Source of the DNA: XYD12-FULL-36-8 sp041739035
GTDB taxonomy: Bacteria; Bacteroidota; Ignavibacteria; Ignavibacteriales; Ignavibacteriaceae
Reading direction: 5' to 3'
Length of the DNA stretch: 6,185 nucleotides
Assembly (NCBI GenBank): GCA_041739035.1
Contig: JBGSOQ010000306.1
Location: 1 to 6,185 of the forward strand
Part shown: positions 5,836 through 6,185 of the stretch, piece after piece
Numbering within the stretch: the stretch's first letter is position 1
How the letters are laid out: the number at the start of each line of letters is the position of its first letter
The notes under the pieces: model-generated
Seen by the model: the letters and a program-made list of their open reading frames with translations, nothing else
What the model was told of the DNA's origin: nothing
Database searches by the model: none
Program-made: the position numbers and the translations under genes

Positions 5836-6185
5836 ATGTTTCAAACAATCACGTTCATCCTAAATCATCAAAAAATAGAAACGGCTCTTCATCCCGCTAC
5901 TACAGTTTTAGACTATATTAGAAAACATCAACACTTGACCGGTACAAAAGAGGGCTGCCGTGAAGGTGATTGCGGTGCTTGCACAGTTTTAGTTGGCACA
6001 CTCCGTGAAAACAAAATTAAATATCAAAGCGTGAATTCTTGTCTCATGCCCTTGGGACAAGCCGAAGGTAAACACATCGTAACGATCGAAGGATTGAACT
6101 TTGAAGAACTTTCGATTATCCAACAAGCTTTTATTGATGAAGGCGGAACCCAATGCGGTTTTTGCACACCAGGCTTTATTGTTTC
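5836..6185 (+). CDS. xdhA: Xanthine dehydrogenase-type small subunit, [2Fe-2S] N-terminal part (truncated by the window end)
   Basis: The frame opens at ATG 5836 and is still open at the last base, giving 116 full codons. It encodes the N-terminal iron-sulfur region of a molybdenum hydroxylase (xanthine oxidase family), which passes electrons from the molybdenum site toward FAD. The plant-type [2Fe-2S] domain (1-88) has GCREGDCGACTV (40-51) with Cys41, Cys46 and Cys49, and the fourth ligand Cys69. The second, all-helical [2Fe-2S] domain starts with TQCGFCTPGF (105-114) carrying Cys107 and Cys110; its remaining two cysteines lie beyond the window. The GT-KEGCREGDCGAC form and the VTIEGL segment look most like small subunits that continue into an FAD domain (Rhodobacter XdhA type) rather than short CoxS-like proteins, but this cannot be confirmed here. 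There is no Shine-Dalgarno sequence. Purines are the likely substrate, though other aldehyde or N-heterocycle hydroxylases share this module. Confidence 0.9.
   Translation, partial: MFQTITFILNHQKIETALHPATTVLDYIRKHQHLTGTKEGCREGDCGACTVLVGTLRENKIKYQSVNSCLMPLGQAEGKHIVTIEGLNFEELSIIQQAFIDEGGTQCGFCTPGFIV

Overview
The window is AT-rich, densely coded bacterial DNA. Several signs point to the Bacteroidota/Ignavibacteriota/Chlorobi (FCB) group, probably an Ignavibacteria-like or related lineage: the stand-alone biotin carrier with a basic N-terminal arm, weak or absent Shine-Dalgarno sequences before most genes, and a crcB gene that can only start at TTG. This assignment is an inference from protein style; no rRNA or other marker gene is present.

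Left block (30-4484, all on the minus strand, read from right to left): a SulP-family anion transporter with a STAS domain (2802-4484), a CrcB/Fluc fluoride channel (2347-2721), a DUF190 PII-like small protein (1981-2328), a biotin-dependent carboxyltransferase of the PccB/MmdA type (350-1894), and a biotin carrier protein (30-347). crcB and DUF190 are 18 nt apart, and the carboxyltransferase and carrier are 2 nt apart, so each pair is very probably co-transcribed. The 80-90 nt gaps between the other genes show no convincing terminator, so one long transcript is possible. The carboxyltransferase and carrier would form the second half of an acyl-CoA carboxylase (propionyl- or acetyl-CoA) or part of a methylmalonyl-CoA decarboxylase. 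The biotin carboxylase or membrane decarboxylase partner is not in the window.

Divergent control region (4485-4714, 230 nt): AT-rich DNA with a 12-bp palindrome, a spaced 10-bp direct repeat flanking a 7-bp direct repeat, and a tandem heptamer. It separates the minus-strand block from the plus-strand genes and presumably carries promoters for both.

Right block (4715-6185, plus strand): an unrecognised polytopic membrane protein of about 350 residues, followed 56 nt later by the start of a molybdenum-hydroxylase iron-sulfur subunit (xanthine dehydrogenase small-subunit type), which runs off the end of the window. The membrane protein is the least explained gene here. Its layout (about six N-terminal membrane segments, a basic linker, a second membrane block and a helical tail) and its place upstream of a molybdenum hydroxylase suggest a dedicated transport or maturation role, but this is unproven.
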